From Homarus americanus (Eukaryota; Arthropoda; Malacostraca; Decapoda; Nephropidae): a DNA stretch of 64,000 nucleotides. Shown here piece after piece: positions 1-12,221 of this stretch. The notes beneath the pieces were generated by a model. It was not told where the DNA came from and made no database searches. It was given only the letters and a program-made list of their open reading frames with translations. The translations under genes were made by a program, and so were the position numbers. The stretch's first letter is position 1. Each line of letters begins with the position of its first letter. The DNA lies in assembly GCF_018991925.1 (NCBI RefSeq), contig NW_024752009.1:100001-164000 (forward strand), written 5' to 3'.

Positions 1-202
1 AACACCTTCTCTTCACATAAATTACCAGCAACATTTTAGCTTCAATATACTGTATACACAAATGTTTAAATACTGAGGATATCCGTTTAAGCCAACAACC
101 AGCCATGATCCGATGATTATCACAGCAAGCGGAGGTCAACCAATTTATTACTCCAATAATAACTCTTAGGTGTTTGCGTAATGAGGGAGAAATGACGCAC
201 AT

Positions 203-364
203 AAATATTAGCTCCCCTCCTTCCTCAGCTTATATTCACATGATGATTTTATTAAGCTAACCTGACCTAGCCAAAATTTAACCCAAACCCCTTAGATAGC
301 GTCAGGGTGTTTAATTATCAGGTGAAATAAGCTTGAGGAAGGGGTGCTAATCTTCATGTGATTC
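203..364. mobile_element. Palindromic MITE-like element M1, copy 1
   Basis: The left arm (ATTAGCTCCCCTCCTTCCTC, AGCTTATATTCACATGATGA) and right arm (ATCAGGTGAAATAAGC, GGGGTGCTAATCTTCATGTG) are imperfect inverted repeats of about 45 bp around a centre with AACCTGACC and TAGCGTCAGGGTG. No coding capacity. Confidence 0.7.
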
Positions 365-883
365 CAAGAATAAACACACACACTTAAGATGAGACCAAGG
401 CACGAGGGTTGTAACACGATTCAGTATGTGGTAAGATGATTGCAGAGTTCTACCTTGACCAACACAGCTCCTCCCCGCCTTTACTCTCTCTCCGTGCCTG
501 GCAGTGACATGGCCGCCGTTTACTATGACACACACACGTGTATGAGTGACGCCAATAAACCCACACAAAGCTGTCCCAAAAAAGGACAGGATGTCATGCA
601 GGAGGGAAGGATGCCACGAATACCAGGAGGAATGTCGGGTCAGAGGGGATGCCAGGCAGGCCAGAAACAGGATGCCATGGAGGGGAAGGAAGGTGGAAGA
701 GGAAGGATGGGGGGGGCAGGAGGGATGGAGGAAGACTTGGGACGGGGTAATTAACGAGGAGCAAACACACCTTCCTCCCGCGTAGTCCTCCCCCTCTCTC
801 TCTCTCGCTTGCTCACTCAATCATTTACGTGCTTGATTCCTTGCTCCTCACTCACTTCCCAGTTCTCCTTCTTTCTCAATCAC

Positions 884-885
<2 letters not shown>

Positions 886-922
<37 letters not shown>
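886..922. repeat. (GA)n microsatellite
   Basis: About 18 uninterrupted GA units. Confidence 0.97.
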
Positions 923-924
<2 letters not shown>

Positions 925-1002
925 ACAGGTAAACAGGTTGACAACACACACTAATGGCTGCTCCTGAAACCAGCATCCGACATGGAGACGCTGAGTGCAA
1001 GG

Positions 1003-1088
1003 CGGTGGATCAGCTGGTGGGTGTGGTGGATCAGGGGGGTGTGGTGGATCAGGGGGGTGTGGTGGATCAGGGGGGTGTGGTGGATCAC
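1003..1088. repeat. 18-bp minisatellite, four units
   Basis: Unit GGATCAGGGGGGTGTGGT repeated head to tail. It explains the glycine-rich and proline-rich frames here. Confidence 0.9.
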
Positions 1089-1587
1089 TGAGGGAGGGGA
1101 GGATTGGGTGTACGGACCATTCACTATACCACCTCACTGTACATTACATACACACGTCAGGTAATACACTCGTCAGTGATCCACAACTTTCACCTCCCAG
1201 GCAGGAGCCGCCCAGATCACATTCCACCACAGACGTGTCCTAAACGTCCCATTAACACGTCACAAACACGATAATAACAGATAATAACACGTCACGAAAC
1301 CATTTGGATCACGTCTAAATTACGTCACACACACACACACACACACACCTACCTTGAACAAGAGGTAGACAGGGCACTAACAGTAGAGGCTCCTGGTATA
1401 AATTAACAGAAGCCCTCCTAAGACAAACCAATTATCCCAAGACTCTTACGGCCAGAGAACCCCGTCAAGTACTACACTGCGACCACCATTATCACTTTTA
1501 CTACCACGGCATCACCATCAACATCACTATAACCTGACCTAGCCTTCACCCCAAACAAGAGACATTATGATGACTTGAAAGCACCAC

Positions 1588-1750
1588 TAAAACACACACA
1601 CACACACAGACAAGACAGACACAGACAAGACAGACAGACATACACACAGACAAGACAGACACACACACACACACTCACCTTCACAACTGCGGTCAAGACG
1701 GTATTTTATTATCCCAGGGTTAGCGACCAACACACACACACACACACACC
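1588..1750. repeat. Compound (AC)n/(CAGA)n microsatellites
   Basis: AC runs near 1590, 1655 and 1731 are linked by ACAGACAAGACAGACAGACA-type imperfect repeats, with a short unique insert at 1680-1728. Confidence 0.9.
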
Positions 1751-2227
1751 TATCACCCGTCTGGACATACACTAACACCCTGAACTGGTAGCGGTGTGTT
1801 GGTCACTGCGACACGTTATCCACTTATCACACACCAATCAGGACGCTCCGCACTACCACAATGACCCCTAAGATAACGTCAATGATAACACGATAACACA
1901 ATGAGCTCAAGGGGAGATAACAGCCAAATACACCAACTTCAGGTATTTAATAGTCTATAAAAAATATTCTCTGAGACGTGATTTTTTTACCCCGTTTCCT
2001 TGTTTATATTAAGGATTGTGTTAGGAGTTCAAAAGTCAGTCTATTAATCCAACCTATCTTAACCTAACCTAAACTAAGGTTAGGTTACGTTAATGGAAGC
2101 TACAGTGTAAGTATCCCGGTAGACCACATACTAGAGTAGCACCCAGACTACATCCATCCCTCACAGACGAGAATCAGTGTTAGTCCACTCCCTCAGGAAC
2201 GGCGGAAAAATACCCCCAGGATGAGGC

Positions 2228-2302
2228 GACCTAACCTAACCTGACCTAACCTAACCTTAACCTAACCTTAACCTTAACCTAACCTAACCTAACCTGACCT
2301 GG
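2228..2302. repeat. Interstitial CCTAA/CCTTAA tract
   Basis: About 14 imperfect CCTAA-type pentamers. The motif equals the arthropod telomere repeat TTAGG, but the tract is degenerate, short and internal. A second small tract is at 2055-2095. Confidence 0.85.
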
Positions 2303-2396
2303 ACACGTGAGGGATCCAGGTGACGACAGTGATCAAGTGGCGTCGGGGAATTTAAACGGAGGCACTTATGAGATAAATAAACTCACTCCTCACCAT

Positions 2397-2398
<2 letters not shown>

Positions 2399-2437
<39 letters not shown>
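2399..2437. repeat. (CT)n microsatellite ending in an acceptor-like GCAG
   Basis: About 19 CT units followed by GCAG. It could mimic a polypyrimidine tract and 3' splice site, but the frame behind it ends after 17 codons. Confidence 0.9.
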
Positions 2438-2440
<3 letters not shown>

Positions 2441-2998
2441 GCATCTATCGCTCATAAACAACAACAGAAACCAAATGCAATATTACCGATAATGGCGAAA
2501 ACAAAAGATAATAATAAAACAACCTCAGACCTGCAGGTAAAAATGGCACTAGCTGTTACTCCTTAACCTACACACTAGCACCCAGGTCATGTCAGCTGGG
2601 ATATATCGAGTGCCACTAATCATAACTGGCACTGAAGATAAAAACAAACAAACAAAAAGCACTGGTATGTGGTGTATGTGCAGGCTTACTTCTTATCTGA
2701 TACTTGAGATAAGCGATAGTCACCTGAAGATCCACTCACAGGTAGCGTTAGGAGGGGGGGGTCTTCAGGTGGGTTAAGCTCTGAGGGGGGGCTGAAACTT
2801 CCGGCATGTTGCTGGGGGAGGGGGGGGGGTAATCTCGTTAATCATCGTGACCTCCTCTTGACGGCAGTAGACCATGGAGCGCAGTACTGTACCTCCCGCT
2901 ACCTCGGCTGTCAAGAGGATTCCTGGTCCGCTATTTTCAACCGACTTCAACATCATCTTCTAAAACGTGAAGTGGAGACAGCTTTGGATGTGCCAGAC

Positions 2999-3380
2999 CA
3001 GTAGGCAGCTACCAAACAGGGAGGTACTACCGCCTGGGAAGATATTGGAAGCATAATGTGTTGTCTAATGGTGGACCCTGCTGCCATATGGTATCATGAA
3101 AATTGTGACCAAGTCCCAGGTTGCTCATCTGACTTTCTGTCTCATCCACACACAATTGCAGAGTCTAAATTGTTTCTCTTACTTTGCCAACACAACATAC
3201 ATATATTGTTTCTCACTTTTAATTTTTTTTTTTTATTTCTTGATGGTTCTTTATTATTACTTTTTTATTATAAATTTTACTTCTCAATTATTATTATTAT
3301 TATTACATTTTCGTCCCCCAGGCTCCGATGTGGGTCAGTGACCTGTGTCCGGGTGGGCTAATCCCGAAAAAAAAAATCAC
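2999..3380. mobile_element. Dispersed repeat family R1, copy 1
   Basis: It begins AGTAGGCAGCTACCAAACAG, continues GGAGGTACTACCGCCTGGGA, has a T/ATT-rich variable middle, and ends GGTGGGCTAATCCCG plus A(10). It is nearly identical at both ends to 23225-23675. The A-rich end suggests a retroposed, SINE-like or 3'-processed element. I see no tRNA-type A/B boxes and no protein. Confidence 0.7.
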
Positions 3381-3965
3381 AGACATATAACAATAATAGT
3401 AATAAGAGGGGCAGATACAGTGGTTCATTTCTTTTAACTAATCCCCATATATTACTTCAACATTGTGTCCCTGGCATAATATAAGAACGGAGTGAACGCA
3501 TTAAGGCAACGGGCGGCACCAAATGAGACTTTATGAGCCCTTACGACGCGGCAACTTATCACGAATTCCTTTTGTACTCTTGTGCTTTTAACCTAATATT
3601 ACAGTCCCAAAAGTACATCAGTATAGGAAAACCACTCTGAGAGGTCCATTAATCACCCGTACACATTTAAAAGAGCATAGTTGGGGTGGCCAATCTCTAG
3701 ACATTAAAACCTATGAACGGAACTTTCCTTGAGGTGAATCAATGTGGCGTATCTGGGTATTACCATCACCACTTATCACAGTAGGTACTCCAGATAATCA
3801 TATTGGTATGTGGGGGTAGGTAGAGCCGCACATTTTACAACTCGTGTATAATATATATGTTATAGTATATTAAAAGAAGATAGTAGTGAAGTGAAGGCAG
3901 CAAGGTGGTAAATAAATGGGAACTCTTTTACTGAAATTAAGTTTTACCCCCCAAGAAACAGGTGA
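3381..3965. other. No gene seen
   Basis: Unique, AT-rich DNA without long frames, recognisable motifs or repeats. Confidence 0.6.
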
Positions 3966-4009
3966 GCCACAGGTGTGTCTTAATCAGGGTCTAAGATAAC
4001 ACAAGTGAT

Positions 4010-4280
4010 GGGAGAGGTGGACGGGTGGGGCAGGGGGGTGGAGGGAGGTGGGGGTGAGGGGAGGTGGAAGGGTGGTGGGGGGGTGAGGGAGGGGAAGGTG
4101 GGGGTGACAGGAGGTGGGGGTGGGGAGGTGGAGTAAGAAGAGGAGTTGTAGGAGTGAGGAGTTGAGGGAGAGAAGAATATAGGCAGTAGTAGAGGGAAGG
4201 GTGATAGGAAGAGAAGGAGGAGTGAGAGGGAAGTGTGGGACGTAGAGAGGGAGGTCAAGGGAGAAGATGGTAAAGATGTC
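4010..4280. repeat. G-rich polypurine-like block
   Basis: The plus strand is dominated by GGAGGTGGGGGTGAGG-type repeats with many GGG runs, a candidate G-quadruplex region. The serine/proline-rich minus frame here is a by-product. Confidence 0.75.
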
Positions 4281-4481
4281 ACGGTGAGGTGGACGAGTGT
4301 GGATGAGTGATGGACCTAACCTGACGTCTTGACACCCAAGGACTGACTGACTGTGGGGAATTGTTCGACTGGCGGTGATGGTGGGAGGGAAGAAGTGGGT
4401 TAGAGAGATTAAATCACCATTACAAGGGGATATAAATTGAGTAAAGGGTCAGAAGGTGCGGGTATTAGGGGGCATGAGTCC

Positions 4482-4757
4482 ACACACACGCACACAACCC
4501 CCCCACACACACAAACGTCACCCCCTACACACGCACACAAACGTCACCCCCCACACGCACATACAAACGTCACTCTACACACGCACACAAACGTCACCCC
4601 CCCACACGCACACACGTCACCCCCCCACACGCACACAAACGTCACCCCCCACACGCACAAACGTCACCCCCCTACACACGCACACAAACGTCACCCCCCT
4701 ACACACGCACACAAACGTCACCCCCCTACACACGCACACAAACGTCACCCCCTACAC
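4482..4757. repeat. 27-bp minisatellite with an ACGTCA core
   Basis: About ten units of CACACGCACACAAACGTCAC plus C-run and TA. Length varies with the C-run. Histidine/threonine/proline-rich frames here are artefacts. Confidence 0.92.
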
Positions 4758-5393
4758 ACGCCACATCCCCTCCCCCACCCAACCACACCTCACGTGAAGC
4801 AACAGGTTGTGTACTGCCTTACTTCCCTAATGAGCTAACCTGGCGGCTCGTGGGGAGGGAGGGAGGATAAAGAGATTACCGGCCAAGAAGGGAGGGAGAC
4901 TATGAGTAGGTGGGTTGATGCCATTGGGAGGATGGGGGAGGAAGATCACAACAGAGAGGATTAAGAAGGGTTGGTGACAGATGAGGAGGAGGAGAAGAGA
5001 GACCAAAAGATGATGATGATGATGAGAACAGCTTCAACAATAACAAGAATAATAATACAAACCAATAACATATCATCAATAAAATAACATCAACAGTACG
5101 ACCAACAACAAGAATAATAATAATAATATAATAATAATAATAACAACAACAACACAGTTATTATCACAGTATTACCTGACCCAGAGGACACGAGGTATAT
5201 ATATCACTGACTGACTAATGGATGTGTCTGACAGGAAGTAAACGTCAATATCCCTGTACATATAACACCATTGTCCTTGCAACAACAACAACAACAGTTC
5301 ACATGTTTGAGATAAGGTGTATACGCATTGTTATAATATATTAAAACAAAAAACGAAATCTTTGTCTGGTAGAACAAACCTCTACTGACTTGA

Positions 5394-5490
5394 TAGATAG
5401 ATAGATAGATAGACAGATGGATATACAGACAACTGGAGATAGATAGATATAGAATAGTAAATAGATAAATATATAGATAGACCAATAGAT
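5394..5490. repeat. (GATA)n-type microsatellite and degenerate flank
   Basis: GATAGATAGATAGATAGATA at 5394-5413, followed by imperfect GATA units to about 5485. Confidence 0.85.
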
Positions 5491-5795
5491 TAACCTTTGA
5501 CCTTACACTCACTAGAGGTCACCGTGTATACAAGACTATTAGGTCAGGAAGGGGTGTGACGTGGGAGGAGGGAACACACACGAATCAAATTTGGTTATAA
5601 TCCTTCAAATAATTATTGTGATGCTGTGGAAACTGAACACAACAACAATAATAATAAAAACAAACAATAATACTACTACTACTACTAATAAGTAATGATA
5701 AGTAATAACAATAATAACTAATACTAATAGCAACAATAACAAAAATAACAATAATGAAAACAATACTAATAATAATAGATCACAATGTTGGAACG

Positions 5796-5824
<29 letters not shown>
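5796..5824. repeat. (AC)n microsatellite
   Basis: About 14 units, downstream of A-rich trinucleotide-like DNA (AATAAT, ACAACA) from 5040 to 5790. Confidence 0.95.
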
Positions 5825-5826
<2 letters not shown>

Positions 5827-6529
5827 GGTGATGAAGGCAACACACATTATATATTACTTCCAATAACAGTGTCGCCCCCCCCCGGCAGGCTGTCACACCA
5901 ACACTAACAGATGGGCGGGTGAGCACGGGCGGACGTAACTCCTTCAGCGAGAAACAGGTCACACAGATGGGACGGTGTTTAGTTAAGAACGAGGTCACAC
6001 TGCTAAGAGAAGAGGATAGTAGTAGTGGGGGTCAGTTGGGGGTTTCACTGTGACCTCCTAATCACCATAATAAACACCTAATCACCATCATCATCACCTG
6101 GCCTGCCACTATCTTTCACTCAACCTAGTAAATAATGTTTTATCGTTATCCTCACATTTTTTTTTATTCTCATTCCCTTATTTATTTCAGTATTTTCTTT
6201 ATGCTTTATCTACACTTCTCTTGTTCTCTTCATTATCATTTTCATGTGTTTTATCCGTGTTTTCAGTGTGTAAGACAGGGTGGTGTGTGGGTGTGTGTGT
6301 GTGTGTGGAGGGTTGGTAAGGATGGCGGCGTAGGTCGTGGGTGGACAGCAGGGGAGATGGTGCCATAGGTAGTGAGTGGGTGAAGAGTAGGGAGGATGAG
6401 CCTGGCACGTGGGTGGGTGGGTCGGTCGGTAGTAGCAGCAGGAGGTGGCCAACACAGTCTACAGGAAGGGGATCGACCAGGAGCAGGCAAGCAGGATGAC
6501 ACACACACACGATAGCTCGGTAAAACACT

Positions 6530-7239
6530 TCCGACAGCAGCAGCCACGTGTCGGTAACAACACCAACAGTATTTGAGATAACAACATCATCAGTAATAGG
6601 GACGATATCAACGGCAGCAAGAATACAACTACAACAGCACTAAGAACAACAATAACAACACCAACAGTATCAACAGTAACAACAACAGCAGTGGCGGCAA
6701 GGTTGTTGATGATGACGGACAGGCACGGCTGGCACCCGACTTGTGACACAATTGGCCCTGACACCAACCATATTACACCTTAACAACCAAACAATCTACA
6801 CTAATAACCACCACATCACCCACAAGAAACCCAGTTACCACACCATCCATCACAACCTACCCTCCCACACCGACAACCACTCACCCAATAACACGTCTTT
6901 AATGGGGTCATCCTTCAAATTATCCATTTTCTTTACCAAACTAATATCCAGTATAACACCACCATAGAAAACGGGACAAGATGCCAATACCGTAAGTAGT
7001 TTAAGTATGTACAGTATTGACGACATATACAGAGAAACAAGGCAATTCTATAGTTCCCACTCAGGTTGTTTCTCTAAATGTCTCCAGTATCAACACACTC
7101 CCATCAATAGGTATCTCGCCAGGAGTGTGTACATACCGTAACCTTCAACACTACTACACCAACTTTCATACCATACACACATTATGCAAGAGACGTGATG
7201 CATTTTATTATTAGTAGAAGCATTTTCAAGATACGTGAA
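6530..7239. other. No gene seen
   Basis: ACA/ACC-rich low-complexity DNA (6550-6900), then unique DNA. No motif-bearing frame. Confidence 0.6.
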
Positions 7240-7606
7240 AATCGACCAAGTTATGACGAAATTTGGCTGGGGAGTAAATCTGTCAATATCGAAGTATATT
7301 TCCCATCAAAATTTACCAAGTTGACCACCAGCGACCCCCTAGTGTCAGAAGGACAAAATGGGCCATAACCCCCCTAAAACGAACGAATAAAAACTTGATT
7401 ATCGAACTCATCCGATTCTGTTGGGTTACCTCCATATATGTACCAGGTTTCAAGATCCATTTATCTATGGTGAAATTACTGAGTTCACACGGTACTGGGA
7501 CAGGTAGACGGATACAGTTACAGACAGATAAAAGACGACACAGACAGACAAAAAGACAGATACAGACACACAAAGACAGACAGACAGACAGACAGGCAGG
7601 TACATA
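7240..7606. repeat. Possible element relic ending in a (CAGA)n tail
   Basis: Non-repetitive DNA with ACCAGGTTTCAAGATCCATT runs into GGTAGACGGATACAGTTACA and then (ACAG)n at 7523-7590. A 3' part with ACCAGGTTTCA followed by a CAGA tail is a pattern seen in several retroposed elements. No second copy lies in the window. Confidence 0.3.
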
Positions 7607-7611
7607 CACTC

Positions 7612-7700
7612 ACCTGAACAAACACATCAGCGCTGACCGTCACATAATTAAACTGGAGCACGTGAACAGGAGGACCAGACAGTACCAGTGTTCGACAACA
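7612..7700 (-). CDS. Candidate exon 3' part with a perfect donor, unknown product
   Basis: On the minus strand an open segment ends in VLQFNYVTVSADVFVQ and is followed at once by CAG|GTGAGT (donor at about 7611-7606). An acceptor-like pyrimidine run ending CACACAG lies near 7766 on the same strand, but the reading frame meets a stop at that exon start. A nearer AG would have to be used. No family is recognised and support is weak. Confidence 0.12.
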
Positions 7701-7819
7701 ATACACACAGCACTTCCACCAATGAGGGAGCGGCGAAGGCCATTACTGTGTGACGGAGGGGAGGAGGCATCAGGTGTGAGGAAGTGCCACAATGAACAGC
7801 TAGTGAGGCGCCAGCTGTC

Positions 7820-8070
7820 CTGTCCTGTCCAATGCCTCCCTCCTTCCTTCCTTCGCAACCTCCTTCTCCCATTCCCTCCCTCCTTGATTTATTCCTTCCT
7901 TCTCTCCTTCCTTCCTTCCTTCCTTCCTTCCCACACACACACACACACCACGGCTCCCTCCTTTCAATCCCTCCCTACCTCCCTCCTTGGTTCCCTCATT
8001 TCTACCCCCTCTCCCTGGCGCCCTTTCTCCTTCCCTCCCTCCAACAACAACACTTCCCCAGCAGGTCCAG
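7820..8070. repeat. CT-rich block with (CTTC)n and (AC)n
   Basis: Pyrimidine-rich DNA with (CTTC)n at 7908-7930 and (AC)n at 7932-7948. It accounts for most of the 266-codon plus frame at 7395-8195. Confidence 0.85.
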
Positions 8071-8279
8071 AAAGCCCCAGCAGGTCCAGAAAGCCCCCAC
8101 CCCCTTCATTCTTGCAGGTAGTACCAACGTCCCCAGCCTGGCGCCACCGCTCCTCGCGCCCATACAAAGTTGGAACTGCATTACTGACATCCTGAAACCA
8201 TAGAACCTCCGTCAGGGGGGGGGGGTTACCACATTCACCCAGAGTTTGTGGTGACGTGAATCTGTGGCTCTCCTTCACC

Positions 8280-8785
8280 CTGCAGCAGTGGCTCGACTCA
8301 AACTGATTTTCTGGTTGAATATATCAGTAACGTATTGGAGCTCCTTGTCTGCACGGCTCAAGATCTACCACACACACGGAGCACTGACTGGAAATTATTA
8401 ACAGGGTGTCTTATATTCTAATTTAATCTTCTGGTTAATTTCATCTTTTTAATCAACCTTTCTGACGACAGTGCGGTAATAAAGAATACAGTATTATTAT
8501 TACTAATCATCATCAACACTTTCTTTACTAGTCATCCTCTTCGTGCATTTTCTAAAGCGCCCTTTTGGAAACAAGAAAACCGTCAAACATTACTCCCGCA
8601 GTTAGAGGTGTAGTGTAGTGAAAGTATAAGAGAAAGGACAAAGAAAGTAATGAATAAGAAAGTGGTTAACATTCAGTGAAAGGTAAGGTCAGAGTAGCAG
8701 TGTGGTGAAAGTGAGGGTGTAACTAGTGAGAGTAAGTACAGTGATGAGAAGACAGGGAGTGTAAGGAGACTGAAGGTACATTGGC
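8280..8785. other. No gene seen
   Basis: Unique DNA with no supported exon, motif or array. Confidence 0.6.
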
Positions 8786-8886
<101 letters not shown>

Positions 8887-9234
8887 GGGCTCGGGATAAA
8901 TTAATAAGAGTAGTGGCACACGACCCCCTACAGGTAGTACATGGCGAGGTGAGGGAGGGAGGGGGGGAAGGAGGGACGGTGAGGGGAGGGAAGGATGGAT
9001 GGAGGGAGTTAAAGTTGTAGTAGCGTATCCATGGGAGGGAGGGAGGAAGTCGCTACACTCCCTCTTGCTAATTAACCCTCACCATTTTAACAGACCGACC
9101 CGACCCTTCTCCCTCCTTCGCCCTCTTCCCCCTTCCATATCTGTCACGACGTTTCCTCCTCCTGCTCTCCTCTTCCTTGATTCTCCTCCTCTCCCCTCCC
9201 CTTTCTCATTCCACCTTCCCTCCCGATCCCCCTC

Positions 9235-9560
9235 CTTTTTAACTCTTCTTCTTTCCTTCTCCCTTTAACTCTTCTTCTCTCCCTCTCCCTTATACCTCTT
9301 CTCATTTCCCTCTCCCTTTAACTCTTCTTCTTCCCCTCTCCCTTATACCTCTTCTCATTTCCCTCTCCCTTATACCTCTTCTTCTCTCCCTCTCCCTTAT
9401 ACCTCTTCTTCTCTCCCTCTCCCTTATACCTCTTCTCATTTCCCTCTCCCTTATACCTCTTCTCATTTCCCTCTCCCTTATACCTCTTCTCATTTCCCTC
9501 CTTATACCTCTTCTTCTCTCCCTCTCCTTTATACCTCTTCTCATTTCCCTCCCTCCTTCC
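9235..9560. repeat. 27-bp pyrimidine minisatellite
   Basis: About 12 units of TTATACCTCTTCTCATTTCC plus CTCTCCC. As 27 is a multiple of three, the minus strand shows a repeated R-R-G-I-R-E-R-E-R/M frame of 103 codons, which is an artefact. Confidence 0.93.
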
Positions 9561-9981
9561 TCACATCCACAATAGAAAAAAATCCAGTTTACGCACAGGA
9601 CAATCCCCCTCACCCCCCACGGAGGGAGTTTGTCAAGACGCTAAGTCGCCTTTTCTACATTGTCCAGGTAAGTCAATTAGCGCAGGGACAGGTGATGTAT
9701 CCTCCTTGTGAGATGACGGTTCCTATGACGATTCCTTCACCCTGTTCTCTCTTGTCCAGCCCAGGGAAGGTCAGACTGGTTAGTGCTATTACATATCATT
9801 AATTATCATAGTAAGACCAGTTAATTATCATAGTAAGACCAGTTAGTTAGCGTGAGGGCGTGTCGTTAGGCGTGGCTTAATTACTTCAACCTTATCACCC
9901 GTTATCACGATACCTGGGCCCCGATTGCGTCTGTGTTCATACTGTAAAGGATTATGGGAGGTCTTATGTAATAACTGGTTG

Positions 9982-10200
9982 CACCACCTGAAGATTAGCT
10001 CCCCCCCGACCTTATTTCCCCCTAAAGACTAACCACCTTAACGCTAATCTAACCAAACTTATCCATACCTAATTTAACCTAATCAAAACTATCCTTTCCT
10101 AATCCTAACGTATCCCTACCTATCCACAACTAACCTAACCCAACTCGCAAGATAACGTTCGGTTACTTAATAATCTGGACGGGGGGGGGGGGAGTGTGGC
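9982..10200. mobile_element. M1 MITE-like element, diverged copy 2
   Basis: The left arm reads CACCTGAAGATTAGCTCCCC and CTAACCACCTTAACGCTAAT. The centre is expanded with imperfect CCTAA/CCTAT repeats, and the decayed right arm is GATAACGTTCGGTTACTTAA then TAATC. The right boundary is uncertain because of a poly-G run. Confidence 0.5.
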
Positions 10201-10240
10201 GCAACTCGTACTGCACTACCAGGTAATCAAAGGCATCCAG

Positions 10241-10451
10241 GTAAAAAATACAGGAAAAAAGTCAGAGAAAAAAGTCACATGAAAAAAGTCCCCTAACCTA
10301 ACCTAACCTAACCTAATCTACGTGCATCGTATATGTAAAAGTCATGTATTGTCAGTTAATAACTGTTTTAAAATATTTTTAGTTTTATTACCTTAAATGT
10401 GACTTTTTTTCCGAGACAAAATTGTGACTTTTTTCCTGTGACTTTATTACC
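10241..10451. mobile_element. Fold-back/MITE-like element M2
   Basis: The left end GTAAAAAATACAGGAAAAAA followed by GTCAGAGAAAAAAGTCACAT is an imperfect inverted repeat of the right end (TGTGACTTTTTTTCC..., CTTTTTTCCTGTGACTTTAT). The centre carries CCTAACCTAACCTAACC and AT-rich DNA. No open frame. Confidence 0.5.
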
Positions 10452-10738
10452 GTTCATCAACCAAAGATCCAGGGCACCCTCAGTCCACCCAGCTGTGAAG
10501 GGGATCAGGTGCTGTGTCCTCCATACTATTTCTATTTTGTTATTATTATTTTTTTTCAGTTAAATTACCGAATACTGGAGTTATTTTTTTCCCTTATTAA
10601 ATTTTGAGTTAGTGTTTAATATAATCGTAAATAAATAAATCAATAGGTGGTACATTTTTGGTGGGATTTTTATTTTTACTAAAATTTCCGGTACGTGTAA
10701 ATTTTTGGGGGAATAAAGTTCATCTGTTTTTTGATCAC

Positions 10739-10741
10739 CAC

Positions 10742-10772
<31 letters not shown>
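10739..10772. repeat. (ATC)n trinucleotide repeat
   Basis: About 11 units. It produces a poly-His frame without other coding support. Confidence 0.95.
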
Positions 10773-10936
10773 GTTCTTCAGCGAGTCACGGGTATGTCAT
10801 CACGGCAGATGGTAACGTCACGATAACGGAACATCAGAGGCACGGAACTACGGACGAGATTTTCTGTTGTTAATTGATGGTATTTCTTCCTCGGTACCAC
10901 AACTCCGATGATGTAACGCTAAGCACTTCATATACA

Positions 10937-10939
<3 letters not shown>

Positions 10940-10968
<29 letters not shown>
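10940..10968. repeat. (GA)n microsatellite
   Basis: About 14 units. Confidence 0.96.
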
Positions 10969-10970
<2 letters not shown>

Positions 10971-11284
10971 CCTTAAAGACGCGTTACCAGGGAGGTGAGG
11001 ATAACGCGACACGAGGAACCTCCCTCCTTTCCACCTCCCCCAACACGAACAAGCTCTCCCTCCCTCATTTCTCCAACACACCATCAACACTCCTCCACCA
11101 CACATCCCAGTAGTCCCTTACCACCATCTACTAACCCCGTCCTTACTAAATACTATTCCTCTATCCACAGACCTCCAACACCTAGCCACCACCCATCCCC
11201 ACTATCCATGCATCTTGGGCACAATCTCTACCTACTATCCATCCCACTTCGCCTACCCTACCCAGCCCCCTGACAGCAGTCGAT

Positions 11285-11660
11285 GAGCGCGGAAAGGAGG
11301 GAGAGGGGGGGAGGAAGGACAAAATGGAAAGGAGAGGAGGGAGAAAGGAGGAGAGAGAGGGGAGAAAGGGGGGTGAAGGGAGAGGCGAGAGAAGGAGGGA
11401 AGGGAACAAGGGGGAGGGAGGGATGTGTGGCGAGGCAGCGCGCGGCGGTCTCACTCTCCCCTCTCACACCTGGTCTGGACAGGAGATCCACAATGAGGCT
11501 GTCACTCACTACTGTCGTGACGGCGCGTCCAGGGGAGAGGGGAGGTTATGAGGGAGGGTTCCATGCCCGCCTTCAAGAGAGAGGGGAGAAGGAAGAGGGG
11601 TGGGAGGGTGAGACGAGAGAGGGGATGGAGGAGGGTGAACGGAGACGCCAGCAGTAACAA
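11285..11660. repeat. Purine-rich low-complexity block
   Basis: Two GGA/GAGA-rich runs (11285-11430 and 11570-11660) around a less biased middle. Open frames here come from composition. Confidence 0.75.
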
Positions 11661-11948
11661 GGTGTCGGAGATGAAGGTGTCAAGAGGCGGGGTGATAAGA
11701 CTGCGGGGCCACACCCAGCGGTTGGCGGCGAGGGGGAGATTCCACCCCACACCCCATTACCCAGCTGGCAGCCCCACCCCCACCCCACACCCTATCTACT
11801 CGAGGCACAGAGGGGCAGGATGAGCAGCTCCTTGGCCATAAGACGAAAGCGAGTATGTGGGGACTGAGGCGCTGTGTTCTGGTCACCCTGGAAGCAGCAG
11901 CTGGGTTAACATGCACATTTCTAAATATTGAAGGGTAAATAAATGGTG

Positions 11949-11950
<2 letters not shown>

Positions 11951-11985
<35 letters not shown>
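11951..11985. repeat. (GA)n microsatellite
   Basis: About 17 units. Confidence 0.96.
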
Positions 11986-11988
<3 letters not shown>

Positions 11989-12221
11989 CGAGGTGACCAC
12001 AAGTTCTTGCTCCTCGCCTCTCACAGGTGGTCGCCATTTCACGTTGTATTGAATTATCTCGGGGATGCAACTCACACTCGCCACAATTTTCCGACTATTT
12101 TTCTTTGGTCGTCTCCTGATACAATTAAGAGGTGTGTGTGTGTGTGTGAGCGCGCGCCAGGGACAACGAACTACAAAGACTCCGTTAGTTTAGTTTGTCG
12201 TCCAACTGATGCAAATTGATG

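Noticed and set aside
2228..2302. Telomere or subtelomere (CCTAA)n
   Set aside because: Short, degenerate and internal tracts on both strands. Many sit in M1 element centres.
7395..8195. 266-codon plus-strand frame
   Set aside because: It crosses CAGA, CTTC and AC repeats, with no domain and no start context.
10658..10873. Poly-histidine frame
   Set aside because: Direct product of an (ATC)n repeat.
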